A stretch of 13,780 nt of DNA from assembly GCA_904420055.1 (NCBI GenBank), contig CAJFTV010000042.1, forward strand, positions 1 to 13,780, given 5' to 3'. The notes beneath the pieces are model-generated. The model worked only from the letters and a program-made list of their open reading frames with translations, had not been told where the DNA came from and did not search any database. The position numbers were made by a program, and so were the translations under genes. This document shows, one piece after another, positions 13,613 through 13,780 of this stretch; position 1 is the first letter of the stretch, and each line of letters opens with the position of its first letter. This DNA is from Candidatus Alloscillospira gallinarum (GTDB lineage Bacteria; Bacillota; Clostridia; Oscillospirales; Oscillospiraceae).

Positions 13613-13780
13613 ATGTCTAAGAGTTCCAACAAGCTTGTTAACCCCAGCGCTCGTGAGGCTATGAACAAGTTCAAGATGGAGGCTGCCAACGAGGTTGGCG
13701 TTAACCTGAAGCAGGGCTACAACGGCGAGCTCACTTCAAAGCAGGCCGGCAGTATCGGCGGTCAGATGGTTAAAAAGATG
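13613..13780 (+). CDS. Alpha/beta-type small acid-soluble spore protein, C-terminus cut by window edge
   Basis: 56 codons are present and the frame is open at the right edge. The protein begins MSKSSNKLVNPSAREAMNKF and continues with KMEAANEVGVNL (21-32) and TSKQAGSIGGQMVKKM (41-56). These match the two family signatures: K-x-E-x-A-x-E-x-G-V (where the germination protease GPR cuts after the Glu) and T-S-x-x-x-G-S-x-G-G-x-M-V-K-x-M in the DNA-binding second helix. Such proteins coat and protect DNA in dormant spores and are later degraded as an amino acid source. Family members are usually 60-75 residues, so only a few residues are missing. AAAAGGAG (13595-13602) is a strong ribosome binding site. 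Codon choice (GCT, AAG, AAC, GGC) is narrow, as in highly expressed genes. It shows that the organism, or a close ancestor, forms spores. Confidence 0.95.
   Translation, partial: MSKSSNKLVNPSAREAMNKFKMEAANEVGVNLKQGYNGELTSKQAGSIGGQMVKKM

Overview
The window looks like chromosome of a spore-forming, low-to-mid GC Gram-positive anaerobe of the class Clostridia. The reasons are an alpha/beta-type small acid-soluble spore protein gene, strong AGGAGG-type ribosome binding sites, a lysine (L-box) riboswitch, the acetylase version of the diaminopimelate (DAP) pathway and a sortase-anchored surface protein. I cannot name a genus. No tRNA, rRNA, CRISPR array, insertion sequence or phage gene is visible.

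Left part (1-2943). The left edge cuts a minus-strand gene for an aconitase X-type dehydratase; 162 N-terminal codons are present. A 415-bp AT-rich gap separates it from a divergent plus-strand pair, an FAD-dependent oxidoreductase and a metallo-beta-lactamase-fold hydrolase. The 5' leader of this pair carries a possible 17-codon ORF and competing RNA stems. A long palindrome, probably a two-way terminator, ends the pair.

Middle (2944-9745). Two minus-strand genes encode an M20 amidohydrolase, probably N-acetyl-DAP deacetylase, and a membrane protein with a zinc ribbon and a YARHG domain. Divergent from them is lysA-dapA-dapB-dapH, which is preceded by a sigma-A promoter, a lysine riboswitch and an intrinsic terminator placed just before lysA. 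Together these enzymes supply DAP (for peptidoglycan) and lysine: DapA and DapB make tetrahydrodipicolinate, DapH acetylates it, an aminotransferase encoded elsewhere acts next, the M20 enzyme removes the acetyl group, and after epimerisation LysA decarboxylates meso-DAP to lysine. The riboswitch lies on only one arm of the divergent pair. A strong hairpin closes the operon.

Right part (9746-13780). A 1137-residue minus-strand gene encodes a secreted surface protein with signal peptide, beta-helix repeats, an InlB-type repeat, an Ig-like domain, CxxC repeats and a PQTGD sorting signal. Its 5' leader contains a strong terminator-like hairpin and a possible 29-codon leader ORF, so transcription attenuation is possible. 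The window ends inside a plus-strand spore protein gene with a forespore-type promoter candidate.

The most useful points are the complete lysine riboswitch expression platform with a readable antiterminator, and two unexplained 5' leaders (804-871 plus strand; 13212-13316 minus strand).
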